64,000 nucleotides of DNA from NCBI GenBank assembly GCA_022457065.1, contig JAJGBQ010000005.1, forward strand, positions 2,852,001-2,916,000. The letters run 5' to 3'. Under the pieces are notes generated by a model. It saw only the letters and a program-made list of their open reading frames with translations, was not told where the DNA came from and did not search any database. This stretch comes from Curvularia sp. ZM96 (taxonomy: Eukaryota > Ascomycota > Dothideomycetes > Pleosporales > Pleosporaceae). A program made the translations under genes and the position numbers. Numbering within the stretch: position 1 is the first letter of the stretch; the number at the start of each line of letters is the position of its first letter. Shown in pieces: positions 1 through 10,454 of the stretch.

Positions 1-1099
1 GGCTCTGACATGTATTACAGGTACTCAAGGCCTTTCGTTCTCTACAATCCAACGATGATCAAAGGTAAGTCTGTTTTTCCAAGTAGTCACGCCCTATTGT
101 GTACTTGGATATTCAACTCCCCTTAACCATCTCACCAGCAACGACGAAGCCACGACTCCCAAAACTTGCTATTTCAACATCCCAGAGCTGGACGCCCTGC
201 TATCTGGCCCTCAACCACCAATTCTCGAACTCGTTTCTCCACCATCAACATACCAGCCCTCAGGCTCCGGCAAAACCTCACTCCTCTACCTGATCATCGC
301 CACCGCCATACTTCCTCGAACCATACTCTCCTCCACCATCCCCCTCTCCAGCCATGAATCCGCAATTGTCCTCTTCGATCCCCTCCACCACTTCAGCGTC
401 GCCCGCCTCGCAGAAGTATGCTTCTACATGTTGAAAACCACGCTACAAGCCTCCAACCAGCCTCTCGATGCCCCAACTCTCGTTGCCATGAAATCCATCG
501 TCAAGACCTCTTTGCTCCACCTGCACATCTTCTACCCTTCCTCCTGGCCCTCTTTACTCTCCACCCTCCGCGACCTCCCCACCTACCTCTTCGACGACTC
601 AAAACACTCCAGTCTACACCGCCGCATCCACTCGCTCATCCTCGAGGACGCAGATGCCTTTGTGCCGTGGATCCGTAGCATGACGAGCAGCAGCGGGGCA
701 CAAGCCCTGCCATCGGCCTCGTCGAGCCTCACGTTCCAGCTTAGCAAACTCTCCTCGCTGCTTTCTGCCGCAGTGATACTGACCTCGCGCTCCGCGAGTC
801 CGCGCTTCTACCGCCCTGTGCTGCCGTCGTCATGGCCCCGCGATGTCGTCGTCACGAGGCTGGCGCTGCGGCGGGTACCGGTGCGTGGGTTTGCAGTCGG
901 AATTAGTGTTGAAGAGGCGGAGCAGGAGAGGGAGAAGCGGTGGGAGGTTGTGAGGAGGGGGAGATTTGAGTGTTGGAAGGTGGGGATGGGGATGGGGGTG
1001 CAGGGGAATACGAGTGCTAATACTAGTGGTGGAGGTGGAGGGAGTGGGGGGTTCGTGTTTAGAGTAGGGATGGGGATTGAGATGGAGAGGGAGAGGTGA
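1..1099 (+). CDS. XRCC2: XRCC2-like RecA/Rad51-family recombination protein (5' end outside window)
   Basis: Exons read as <21-64 and 139-1099; the intron at 65-138 has a GTAAGT donor and a CAG acceptor, and the join keeps one open frame. The gene starts left of the window, or in an exon too short to place. A Walker A motif (SGSGKTSLLYLI) is encoded near 275-310. The Walker B-like strand, reading VLFDPLHHFSVARLAEV near 370-420, matches the XRCC2 pattern of a hydrophobic strand followed by D..HF....L. The C-terminal part is poorly conserved and ends in a Gly-rich, charged tail. Rad51 paralogues of this type assist homologous recombination repair in the nucleus. The family call rests on these two motifs; another Rad51 paralogue is possible. 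It converges on the mL58 gene with about 250 bp between the stops. Confidence 0.7.
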
Positions 1100-1347
1100 T
1101 AACAAGAGTAGGGTTCCTGATCAGGGTATTCATGCCTTTTCATTCATCTTCTCACATGTCAGAGAAGCCAAGTCAAATACGTCTAATTGAATCATAATAT
1201 TTCCGTATGAGCAACGTATACTTGGCTCTGTATCGATCTCACAGTCCAATACAATCTTTAATCACACACAACTCCACGGCTGTCTTTTCTGTTAAACCCC
1301 CTCCTCACCCTTATCCAATCTCCTTACCCTCCTCTCAAACAACACTC

Positions 1348-2031
1348 CTACGCATCCCTCCCCCAAAGCTCCTTCCTCCTCCCCCTATCCTCCCTCGCCT
1401 CCCTCCTCCTAACCCCCCACTTCCTCCTACTCTCCTCATGCGCCGCTGCCACCCTCCCCGCCTTCCCCTCATTCTTGGCCACCAACCCCACGAAAAACTG
1501 ACTGCACCCAAACTTCTCTGCCAGCTTGACTCGCGTCCACGTATCCGGGTCTGCAGCCCGCAGGCGCCGAATCTCAGCGACTTCCGCCTCGCTGAGGTGG
1601 TACTTCTTCTCGTATGGCGTGCGCACAGGCGGTGGGAGAGCGGTGCTGGGCCGCGGGGGCAAGTGGGCGCTAGAAGAAGAGGAAGAAGACGTATGTAGCG
1701 GTGTTCCCGGGGACGCTATACTCGGGTTCTGGCGTGCGAGCGCAGCATGGTGGGCTTGTTGTTGCGCAGAGGCGTACAGTTGGCGCCGTTTATCTTCTTT
1801 GGGCAGGAATTTCAGCGGCGTGTGGTAGACGTTTGGGGCCGAAGACGGCGGGTTGTAGATGAGGGTTGGAGAAGACGTGTCCGGTGTGTAGGATGGTGCT
1901 GCGGGGAGTGCAAGCAGTTTTCGGTGTCGGCGTGTTGTGGATTCGAAGCGGGTTTGCGTCCGGGGGAGGAGGGAGGGGGCGGGTTGCCATTGGGAGGGGC
2001 AGGCCCGGAGGAGAGATTTGCATGTCGACAT
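1348..2031 (-). CDS. mrpl20: Mitochondrial ribosomal protein mL58 (yeast Mrpl20 family)
   Basis: Single exon, 227 aa from the ATG at 2031; the frame stays open upstream, but only this start gives a basic, Ser/Arg-rich mitochondrial presequence. A Pro/Ser-rich middle leads into the conserved core, YHLSEAEVAEIRRLRA followed by KLAEKFGCSQFFV, typical of Mrpl20/mL58: a helix-turn-helix-like segment in which a Cys-Ser follows the KLAEKF helix. The C-terminus is very basic (Arg/Lys-rich), as expected for rRNA contact. The product belongs to the large subunit of the mitochondrial ribosome. It lies on the same strand as the Dug1 gene, 300 bp downstream of that gene's stop. Confidence 0.85.
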   Translation of the reverse strand: MSTCKSLLRACPSQWQPAPSLLPRTQTRFESTTRRHRKLLALPAAPSYTPDTSSPTLIYNPPSSAPNVYHTPLKFLPKEDKRRQLYASAQQQAHHAALARQNPSIASPGTPLHTSSSSSSSAHLPPRPSTALPPPVRTPYEKKYHLSEAEVAEIRRLRAADPDTWTRVKLAEKFGCSQFFVGLVAKNEGKAGRVAAAHEESRRKWGVRRREAREDRGRRKELWGRDA

Positions 2032-2331
2032 TGTGCAATTGAGGGTTTGGAATTGACTTGTCGACTGGGCGGTGCAGCCGCAATGGGGTTGAGGTCGGAT
2101 GCGTGCTGTCTCGCGGCTCCAGGGCCGAACTTTTTTCGTTGTTCCGCGCCGGATGTGGTCCAAGCTGCACCTGACTTGTACCAAGAAGTCCCCGCTCAAT
2201 AACTACTCTTAATGGACTTCGACAGATGTGATCTGAAAGGGGTATATTTTTCTTATTTGGTTTTATATGCACCGTCTACAACACCATGAATCTCAAACTG
2301 TCAAGATTTAAAATGCGCTACGATATACCAT

Positions 2332-4060
2332 CTATTCTCGCTTCATCTCGCCAGCAACGTAGTGGAGGTACGCACCCAACAGCTTGGTGCCCTCAATGTA
2401 GTTCCTCTTGTCGAGCTTCTCGTTGATGGAGTGAGCGGCGTCAGTGGAGCTGCCCATTGGTAGCAACAAGACATTCTTTCCAAGCTCCTCCTGGAAGGTC
2501 AACGTGACAGGAATACTTCCACCCTCCCTTGTCATGTCAGGCTTCACACCAAATACACGCTCAACGGCCTTTGCGGCAGCAGTGTAGTTGGGGTGGTTGG
2601 GGTCCTCGACCCACCACTTTCCGCAGTGGACAACGCTGAACTTCATCCTGTTCTTCGACTTCAACTTGGCAAACTCGTCGTTGACGTGCTTCTCGACCAG
2701 CTTGGTCACTGGGTCAATCTCCATGTTGGGCACTGTCCTGATGGAGAACTTTCCAATAACCTTAGCTGGGATGACCGTCTTGGCGCCCTCAGAGTAGAAA
2801 GCACCCTCAATTCCGTGAAGTGACAACGAGGGGTATCGCATCTTGGACATGAGCGCATCTTCCTTCTTCTCGTGGATGGTCACAGCACCACCTAGCGACT
2901 CCTTCAGACCGTCCATGGTGAAGGCAATTGGTGGGTACAGCGCAGCCTCTTGCTCGGTAAGGGGAGCGACCAGCTCATCGATACCCTTGATAAGAATCTT
3001 GCCATCTGGGTCGACGAACGAGTTCATGATGCGCACCAAGTCGGTCATGGGCTCGTGTGTCATACCGCCGTAGACACCAGAGTGGAGATCCTGGCCGGGA
3101 CCAGAGATCTCAATCTGGTAGTAGTTGCAGCCACGGACACCGTAGGTCAAGCAAGGCTTCTCGGTGCCCAGCCAGTAGTTGTCTGAAATGCAAACCACGT
3201 CGACATCCTTGAAGAACTTCTTGGCCTCTGCGCGGATCGTATCATCCAGTCCTTCGGATCCGTTCTCCTCCATGCCCTCGAAGCACATGACCAGGTTGAC
3301 AGGCAGTTCTACGCCAGCCTTCTGGTGGGCCTCGATAGCGTTAAGCCATCCGAGCACCGGGCCCTTGTCATCGGTGCTACCACGTCCAAACATACGGCCC
3401 TTGTCGTCGATGCTGAGTGTGAAGGGATCCGTCGCCCAGCCATCCGACTTGTTCGCGGGCTGCACATCGTAGTGACCGTAGACGAGAACGTTGAGCTTCT
3501 TGGGGTCGTTTCCGTAGCGGCCTAGCAGGCAAGGCGGGAGGTCGAGGTGCTCGCGACCAGGCTGCTTTCCGAGCTCGCGGAGCTCAACGGTACCACCGAG
3601 TGCCTTGATCTGGTCGGCGAGCCAGTGTCCCATCTGAACCGTGGTCAGACGTGCTGCCCAGCTCCATCAACAACTAACATACCTTGACAACATCAGGCCT
3701 CCTCTGGTCCTCAGAGCTGATACTGGGAATGGCTACGGCCTCCCTCAGCCTCTCAATGAAGGTGTCCTGCAAGTCATCGACTTGCTTAAAGTACGGGTCG
3801 AGGTGGGCCATCTTGTTGAAGCCGTGGTACAGATAAGGCCAGTCGGCGTTGGGTATGCGTTTGGGGATAGAGTGGGCAAGGCGTCGAGGTGTTACGACAA
3901 GGCCGAGCGGTGATGAAGAACAGAGAGGTCCGAAGAAAAGCCTGCGAGGTACTTTTGCGCTTATTCGCGGTCTATGGCCTGGTGCAGTTATTATTCGGGC
4001 AGGTGGTTGTGTGAGGGCAGCAAACCGAGGCGCGTGAGAAGGGAGGGGCAAGCGGGGCAT
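2332..4060 (-). CDS. dug1: Cys-Gly metallodipeptidase, M20 family (Dug1/CNDP2 type)
   Basis: Exons 4060(or 3811)-3683 and 3633-2332 with a 49-nt intron; the join reads DVVK-MGHWLADQ. The core from the ATG at 3811 is 476 aa, the usual Dug1 length. M20 landmarks are visible: GHYDVQP (metal His and catalytic-site Asp), FEGMEENGSEG (catalytic and metal Glu), HSGVYGG, and DAAHSINEK near the C-terminus (metal His). Dug1 hydrolyses Cys-Gly from glutathione turnover in the cytosol. The frame stays open for 83 codons upstream to an ATG at 4060; that extension has no acidic residue until just before the core and many Arg/Pro/Ser, so a mitochondrial isoform is possible. The short start is the conservative choice. 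Confidence 0.9.
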
Positions 4061-4561
4061 TTTTGGTGACCTAGCTGAGCCATGCGACCATGGGAGAGGA
4101 CACGCCAAACGGCACAGCCAGAGTCAAGCTCATTAGTGCGGACCCACCGTCAGAGCGTGCATGCAGCATGCATGTTCCGCAAACCCTGCGTCCAAGCGTG
4201 CTCTGCTAAGACGGCGTTACCAGCGGCTATCTTTCCACGTCACCTATAATCATGGGCGAAGGGGAACAAGAAGCCGAAGAAAAGTATGGTAATAACAGCA
4301 ATAACAACGGCAATGCTGATGCTGATGCTGAAGAAGTAAAGCAAGTCAACCGCTACGAAATGCAGACGCAAATGCTCATGTAAGCTGGCCCATGACAGAC
4401 AGATAAAATCAGCGCCAGCAAGGGTAAGTAAAATCGCAATGATGTCCATGCAACGCGCGCAAACATGAAGTATGGCATAACCGCATCGTCACGTAAATGA
4501 AAGTCACGAAACCTCCCAACCCTCAGTCCTCTCATTAAGCTCGTCCAGGGTGTGAATGATC
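3812..4561. other. Dug1 leader and intergenic region to glycogenin 3' end
   Basis: Positions 3812-4060 hold the in-frame extension described for Dug1. From 4061 to 4561 no supported gene is seen: the short open frames lack introns, domains or a signal sequence. The stretch includes the Dug1 promoter and the 3' flank of the glycogenin gene. Confidence 0.5.
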
Positions 4562-6808
4562 CTATTCCGTCGTCTGTGTTGGGCTTAGAATTGCCCCCTC
4601 AGCCTCGACCGAGGGGCTGCCGTCGTCAAAAACCGGTACGGTAAACGTTGTTGCTCCGGCCTGAACCTGGTCACCACCCGAGTGCTCACCGCTAGCCGCA
4701 AAGTCTTTGCTAGAGGTGTCCGGCAGAGCCGGGGTCTTGGTTGAATCTTTTGTGTCATCAAGCTCCGATGCCTTTGCGGTACCCTCGGACGCATCAGTTG
4801 ACTCTGTCTTGGTGTCAACCGAATGCTCTGGGAGTGCACGCTTTGGCGGATCAGGGTGTTCGTCCTTTTTCAGGTGCTCGAATTCGATGAGCGATGAGCG
4901 TCGCAATTCGTCCAATTTCTCTTCGGGGTTCTTCACAGATCAAAGTCAGCTCTAGTCATAGCGGCAGTTGTCGAAACAGGGTAGGATGCAAGCAAAGCAG
5001 AGGAAAAAGAAAATCGACATACCCATTCGGTCTGGTCTGGTACACCGGGCGCAGATGGCAGTTCGCCGGCTCGATTCCTTTCTTCGCCCCAGAACATGGG
5101 CCGTCTGACAGGAGCCGGTGTTACAGGGAGACTTGGACGTTCGACAGCAGAGGGGAAGTCGGTCAGTATAAGGCTTTCACGGCGCTGCCTGCGATCCAGC
5201 AATGGCGAGCTGATATCGTCTGTACCCGTCGACTTTTGGAGAGACGTATTTTTACCACGCTGTCCGCTGAGATCGGATATGGCGCGGACGTAACTATCAA
5301 TACCTGGAACATTATCCCATGCATTGACACTGGTCTGTTGGAAGGACTGCCACTGCTGAGTCGAGGATCTCTCGGGTGAAGGATCCTGCTTCGCTCCAGC
5401 TCCAGTTTTGTTGTCTTCATAGTGTACAGTCGAGAAGGTGTGTACTGGTGACCTGACGGTAGGAGTAGGCTCTGGCGATAGGTCCTCAGCAAACACACGC
5501 GTCGGCCTCGGTCTATCGGCAGCTTGCTCCCACGGGAAGATGGGCTTAGGCTGTTGGGCAGGCTTTGGTTTGGCCTCTGGTACCTGGTACCACATGTCCC
5601 TGGGCGCCTCAGGATAGGTTTTGGGCGCCTGGAAAAGCGAATGGCTTTCACTAAAAGCGTACGTTTGAGTTGGGAAGTTGGCCGCCTCGGGCTTCGATTG
5701 GGCGGGTGGCTCGAACCTAGGGGTGTTAACGGAATGTGCGAGGTGGATTCAAGGTGCAGGTGCCTACTTGGTTGCGTCCCATGGGTTCTCGGGTGCCACG
5801 AAAACACTCTCTTGAACGGGGGGCGGGGGTTCTACTACAACATTTTGGTTAACATCCTGTGCAACATCTTGGACCTCATCTTGAGAGTCAGTCATGGGTG
5901 GCTCGGTTGTGACAGCAGAAGCTTCCACAGGAGCAGGGACAAAAGAGGAAGAGTTCATGGCTTCGCCTGAAGCGCCATGTGTCTCACCATCTTGTCCAGT
6001 TCCGGCCCTGTGAAGATGCCTCTGGTGTACTGCCCACCATCGCGCTACCAACTCGCCGTATACGCCGCTACCACCAGCGTGGTGGCCTGACCAAGGTTTG
6101 TTCTTGCCGATGAAATGAACGGCGGCAATGTCGCGCTTGTAGTAGCGGTACGCCGGCTCCCATTGGTACTCTGCGTTCGGGGTACAGTTGTAGGTAAACT
6201 TGAGACGCTGCCAGGGACGATGTTCGAAGTACTGATTCAGTAAGCCTTGGTCTGCGCCGTCGAAGCTGTCGCCGGTGGCTGCCATGGTCTGCAGAGCCCA
6301 GTATTCACCCATGTCTGGCTTGATGACCATGACACCGCTGTTGAAGGCGTCTGGCCAGCCAATGTCTGGAGCAGCGGCAAACGACGCCTCAATGTCAAAC
6401 AGCTCATCGAGGGCGCGCAGAGCGACGACGTCAGCATCGAGATACACGAGCTTGCGAAATTGAGTCTGTTTCCACAAGGCAATCTTAGTAAAGGTGAAGG
6501 CGAGGTCAGGACGTCCCATCAAGTAGAGATTGGCGACATTGGCGGTTCGTATGCGCTGAACTGGGATTAGATAGTCGTAAAGCGCCTTGAGCTCAGTAAT
6601 GGTGTCGGCAGACAGCGTGTCGAGGGTGACAAGCACGGCAAGCTTCTTGGTGGTCCCGGCATCACGTAGGGAGTGTGCGAGGACTGCTGCACCCGGGAGA
6701 TACGAGTCGCTCATGAGCAGCTGTTTGCCATGTTAGCTCGCGTGCATTGGGTTGCGCGCGCGCAGGAGAGCCTACCGTGATGTACGCATCTTCCAATGGC
6801 TGCGCCAT
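4562..6808 (-). CDS. glg1: Glycogenin, self-glucosylating glycogen primer (GT8)
   Basis: Four exons: 6808-6776, 6720-5768, 5716-5023, 4930-4562, giving 682 aa; introns are 55, 51 and 92 nt with GT-AG ends, and phases fit throughout. The N-terminal GT8 domain (about residues 1-260) has the metal-binding DxD (LDADV, D106/D108), NSGVMVIKP, DQGLLN and HFIGKNKPW. Tyr196 in NAEYQWEP aligns with the autoglucosylated Tyr195 of mammalian glycogenin. A long low-complexity linker follows. The last exon opens with NPEEKLDELRR, preceded by the Trp ending exon 3: the WNPE-type glycogen-synthase-binding motif, which confirms the last splice join. The protein starts glycogen synthesis in the cytosol. It is transcribed away from the photolyase gene. 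Confidence 0.92.
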
Positions 6809-8203
6809 AGTTGCGGCGACTTGAAAATTGAGAAAAAAAGGATGAAGAAGGCGACACTGGCGACGGAGGGGCTACAGGCGTTGTAGTGGTAAGCCGTATC
6901 CACGTCAGAGGGACTTGATAGCTTTGAGGCAAGGCGTGGCTGCTGGTTTCCCCGCAGCAATATATCGAAGCGACACTGATTCGCGGTGCAACAACAACAA
7001 CACCAGCAGCAGCGACAGCGACACAGCAATGGGAGAATTCAGGTGTTTGACAGAGGCGCCGAACTCTCTTTGGAATTTGGCAGCAGCGCAAAGGGTCTTG
7101 AAGCAGTCATGTTTATGGCGCCCAAGCGCGCGTAGAATATCTGTTGGGAGATTGCCATGCCACAACAGACAACGGCCCAGGCAGGCGGGCACAGGGAGCT
7201 CGGGCCACTTCCTACCCTGGAGCTACCCCGACGATGGCCAGCCTGCATGACGGCACTGTGCGCCGCACACCAGCCGTTGCTTTCATCATCGTGCATCCCA
7301 GCCCGTCGCCCGGCTCGTCTGGCGCTGCTCGTCTCGCCTGCGGTATGTATGTATCGTGCTAACGCGTCTGCTAATGCACCTCTGCCAGACATGACCGCTG
7401 CCCACGAACGAAAGCCTAATCGAGTCAGTCAGCCCTGGACCATCTCCCGCTTCTCCATCCCCCGCTACAGTCGCCTCGGGGAAAGCCCGTGCGAGCCAAC
7501 TTTCACCGCCTCACCTTTCCAATCCAAACTTCGCCCTCACCCTGGTTTTTTTTCTTTTTGCCCACCAGTGTGCTATCTGAGCACTCGACTATGGGTTCCC
7601 CTGTGCGCCCCTTGCATGTGCTTCTTTCAGGGAGCATTGAGACCCTTTCTCCCACAACTGGTGAAACCGGAAAATAGCGGCCTACAAAACCATCCTTCAC
7701 TATAATAAAACTACTTCTTTTAAAAGCAGGTGTAGTTGTCATAGTTGTATACTATGTGCTATATTGTTAGCACTCACAACTCCACTTTTAAAAGTAGCTG
7801 TAGTTGCCACAGTTATTTATTATTCACTGCATTGGGAGCGTTGATTTTCCGGTTTTACTGGTTGTGGGAGACCCTGTCTCTCTTGAACCCCTTCTCCTAG
7901 CCCCTCAACACTAACCACACCTCAACTCGAGTTGTACTCTTATCGTCGTGTACAGAACAGTCGATTCCTTTGACTTGATCCTGCCTATGCATCGCGTCCG
8001 GGATGCGTGCAATAAAGCCGATTGGTTTATTACACACAGTCAAAGATTAGCGAGTGTTTTAGCTCCGATCGATGACCGCATCCATTCAGCTATGCCCTCT
8101 CCCCTAGTCGAGAGAACTTCGTTTGAAGTTTGAGTGCTGCAACATTTCTCCATCCTTTTGCTCATTGTCCTCCTCAGCCTCGTCCCAAAACACTCTTAGC
8201 AAG
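6809..8203. other. Divergent intergenic region glycogenin / photolyase
   Basis: About 1.4 kb upstream of both genes. It contains repeat copy 1 (7649-7870), a pyrimidine-rich stretch near 7440-7560 and no supported coding sequence. The open frames here, up to 182 codons, overlap the repeat or lack recognisable protein features. Confidence 0.5.
7649..7870 (-). mobile_element. MITE-like repeat, copy 1 (222 bp, two 67-bp-type units)
   Basis: The ends are inverted repeats of about 27 bp: the left starts CTCCCACAACTGGTGAAACC and the reverse complement of the right end starts CTCCCACAACCAGTAAAACC; both continue CGGAAAAT (3 mismatches in 27). In minus orientation two internal units with the core GTGGCAACTACAGCTACTTT lie 68 bp apart. 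ACCCT occurs beside both ends, but with two extra bases on the left, so a target duplication is uncertain. No coding capacity. It sits 333 bp upstream of the photolyase start. Confidence 0.8.
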
Positions 8204-10189
8204 ATGCCAAAGTCGCGAGTGATTTACTGGTTTCGGACCGACTTGCGTCTTCATGACAGTCCAGCTCTTAAAGCAGCCCTGGATCTCGAACCGGAGTGTC
8301 TCTATCCAATATGGACGTGGGATCCGCACTATGTCTACCGAGCCCGCGTTGGTCCCAATCGCTGGCAGTACCTCATTGACTGTCAGAACGACTTGTCCAA
8401 ATCCATCACCAAACTAAACCCCAAATCGAAGCTCTTCCTTATCCGTGAAGCACCACAGACTTTATTCCCCAAGCTCTTCAAAGCATGGAACATTACCCAT
8501 TTGGTCTTCGAAAAAGACACCGACGCTTATGCAAGACAGCGGGACGAAAAGGTCATGGAGATTGCAAAAGAAGCAGGCGTCAATGTCATTACCAAGACAG
8601 GAAGGACGCTGTATGATCCAGATGAACTAGTCAGAAATAACCATGGGAAACCAACCATGAGCATTGGCCAGGTACAAGCAGCTGCAAAGAAGATTGGTCG
8701 AGTCCCTAGACCCATCCCTGCGCCCGAGTCACTACCCGACCCCGGAGAAGTGCATCTGGAGTTTGACCAAGAGAAGCCAGACGCAAACCCAGACATCAAC
8801 TCAATTCAAAGGAATGGAAAAGAAGCTTCGTACACTGCCCTGGCCGGACCAAATGGCGACTTCGCTGTACCCACCATGGAAGAGCTTGGTTTAAAGCCCG
8901 CCACAACACCCCACCGTGGAGGAGAAACTGTTGCTCTGAGAGTCCTTGATGAACTAATTGCAGACGAAGAATACACGGCAACTTTTGAGAAGCCCAACAC
9001 TGCACCAACTGCATTCGAGCCGCAATCGACTACCCTGTTGTCCCCACATATGCACTTTGGCTCCTTGAGCTGTCGCCTCTTCTACTGGCGCGCTCAGGAT
9101 GTAGTCGATAAATACAAAGGGAAAGCTTCACAGCCGCCCACCAGTCTGATTGGCCAACTTCTCTTTCGCGACATGTATTTTGGCGCCCAGGCGGCTCTGG
9201 GATTCTCGTTTGGCCAGACCTACAACAACCCGCAGTGTCGCTTCGTTCCCTGGCACCTTCCCTCAAAAATAGACGTTTCTTCTGGCCTAATCACCGGTGA
9301 ACACCTAATCGACAATGCACAGGCCGAAATCCATTTCCAGCGCTGGAAACACGGCCGCACAGGGTTTCCATGGATCGACGCACTTATGCGGCAGCTTGCG
9401 CAGGAAGGCTGGATCCACCATCTTGGACGTCATGCTGTAGCGTGCTTTCTAACTAGAGGTGGATGCTACATTGACTGGGAGCGCGGCGCTGAAGTGTTTG
9501 AGGAATGGCTCATTGATCACGAAGCAGCGTGCAATATAGGCAATTGGCAATGGCTATCCTGTACGGCATTTTTCGCCCAATTTTATAGGTGCTATTCGCC
9601 CGTAGCTTTTCCCCAGAAATGGGACAAGGAGGGCAATTTTGTCCGCAGATACGTACCCGAACTTGCAAAGTTTGACAAGAAATACATCTACGAGCCACAT
9701 AAGGCACCTATCGCGGACCAGAAGAAGTGGGGGTGTTTGATCAAGGGAAATGGCACTGATGATGTGGGCGCAGACGGCAATATGAAAACATACCCCAAAC
9801 CAATGTTTGATTTTGCCAGGCAAAGAGACATATGTATCAACGGCATGAAAACAGCGTACCGCGTCAATCTCTACGGCAACTCGCCTCAAGTCCTGGACGG
9901 GACCTGGCGCAAGCTCTTTGACGACGATGCCGAAGGGCCAACCGAAGGCACAAAGGGTCCTCCGGGAGCCATGATAAAGCACGAAGATGCTGATAGCCCA
10001 AATGCTGCTGAAGAGACGGACGGCCATGAGGAAAACCAGCACTCGGAGGCACCGACACACACGAAGCGAACGAAACCGACGAGTAAAAAAGTGGACAACA
10101 AGGTAGCGCATAAGCGGGAAGCAAGCCAAGGGACCTTAGACGGCATGGTGACAAGGAAGAAGAAGAAAGACGTGGAGACTTTCTCATGA
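8204..10189 (+). CDS. (6-4) photolyase / animal-type cryptochrome
   Basis: Intronless, 661 aa from the ATG at 8204 (MPKSRVIYWFRTDLRLHDSP); an in-frame ATG at 8123 adds 27 unlikely residues. An N-terminal photolyase alpha/beta domain is followed by the helical FAD domain. The FAD site includes GWIHHLGRHAVACFLTRG (about residue 401 on), carrying the His pair used by (6-4) photolyases, and IGNWQWLSCTAFFAQF with electron-transfer Trp residues. The motif pattern fits the (6-4)/animal cryptochrome branch rather than CPD class I or CRY-DASH. A tail of about 100 residues is charged and holds two Lys/Arg clusters, probable nuclear signals. It repairs UV (6-4) photoproducts with blue light and may also signal. 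Repeat copies lie on both sides, one starting 7 bp after the stop. Confidence 0.92.
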   Translation: MPKSRVIYWFRTDLRLHDSPALKAALDLEPECLYPIWTWDPHYVYRARVGPNRWQYLIDCQNDLSKSITKLNPKSKLFLIREAPQTLFPKLFKAWNITHLVFEKDTDAYARQRDEKVMEIAKEAGVNVITKTGRTLYDPDELVRNNHGKPTMSIGQVQAAAKKIGRVPRPIPAPESLPDPGEVHLEFDQEKPDANPDINSIQRNGKEASYTALAGPNGDFAVPTMEELGLKPATTPHRGGETVALRVLDELIADEEYTATFEKPNTAPTAFEPQSTTLLSPHMHFGSLSCRLFYWRAQDVVDKYKGKASQPPTSLIGQLLFRDMYFGAQAALGFSFGQTYNNPQCRFVPWHLPSKIDVSSGLITGEHLIDNAQAEIHFQRWKHGRTGFPWIDALMRQLAQEGWIHHLGRHAVACFLTRGGCYIDWERGAEVFEEWLIDHEAACNIGNWQWLSCTAFFAQFYRCYSPVAFPQKWDKEGNFVRRYVPELAKFDKKYIYEPHKAPIADQKKWGCLIKGNGTDDVGADGNMKTYPKPMFDFARQRDICINGMKTAYRVNLYGNSPQVLDGTWRKLFDDDAEGPTEGTKGPPGAMIKHEDADSPNAAEETDGHEENQHSEAPTHTKRTKPTSKKVDNKVAHKREASQGTLDGMVTRKKKKDVETFS

Positions 10190-10195
10190 CGAGAT

Positions 10196-10405
10196 ATCCT
10201 GCAACGAGTAAAACCGGAAAATCGAAACGAGCTTACCTATCAAGACGAGCGATCAACACACCAAACCATAAATAACTGTGACAACTACAGGTACTTTTGA
10301 AAGTGGTTTAGAAGTAATAGGAACACAGTGGCAAACAAACAACTGTGGCAACTACACCTACTTTTAAAGTAAGCCGTCATTTTCCGGTTTTGCCAGTTGT
10401 GCGAG
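10196..10405 (+). mobile_element. MITE-like repeat, copy 2 (210 bp, two units)
   Basis: The left end (10196-10222) is a diverged inverted terminus containing GTAAAACCGGAAAAT; the right end reads ATTTTCCGGTTTTGCCAGTT then GTGCGAG. Two core units (GTGACAACTACAGGTACTTT and GTGGCAACTACACCTACTTT) begin at 10278 and 10345, 67 bp apart. It fills most of the 265-bp gap between the convergent photolyase and dynactin genes, so both transcripts probably end inside or beside it. Confidence 0.75.
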
Positions 10406-10454
10406 AGGGAGGGTATCATAAAACACAGCTATCAGTCCCACAAGCATCATCAAT

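Noticed and set aside
7157..7705. 182-codon frame upstream of photolyase
   Set aside because: Runs into repeat copy 1 and lacks protein features.
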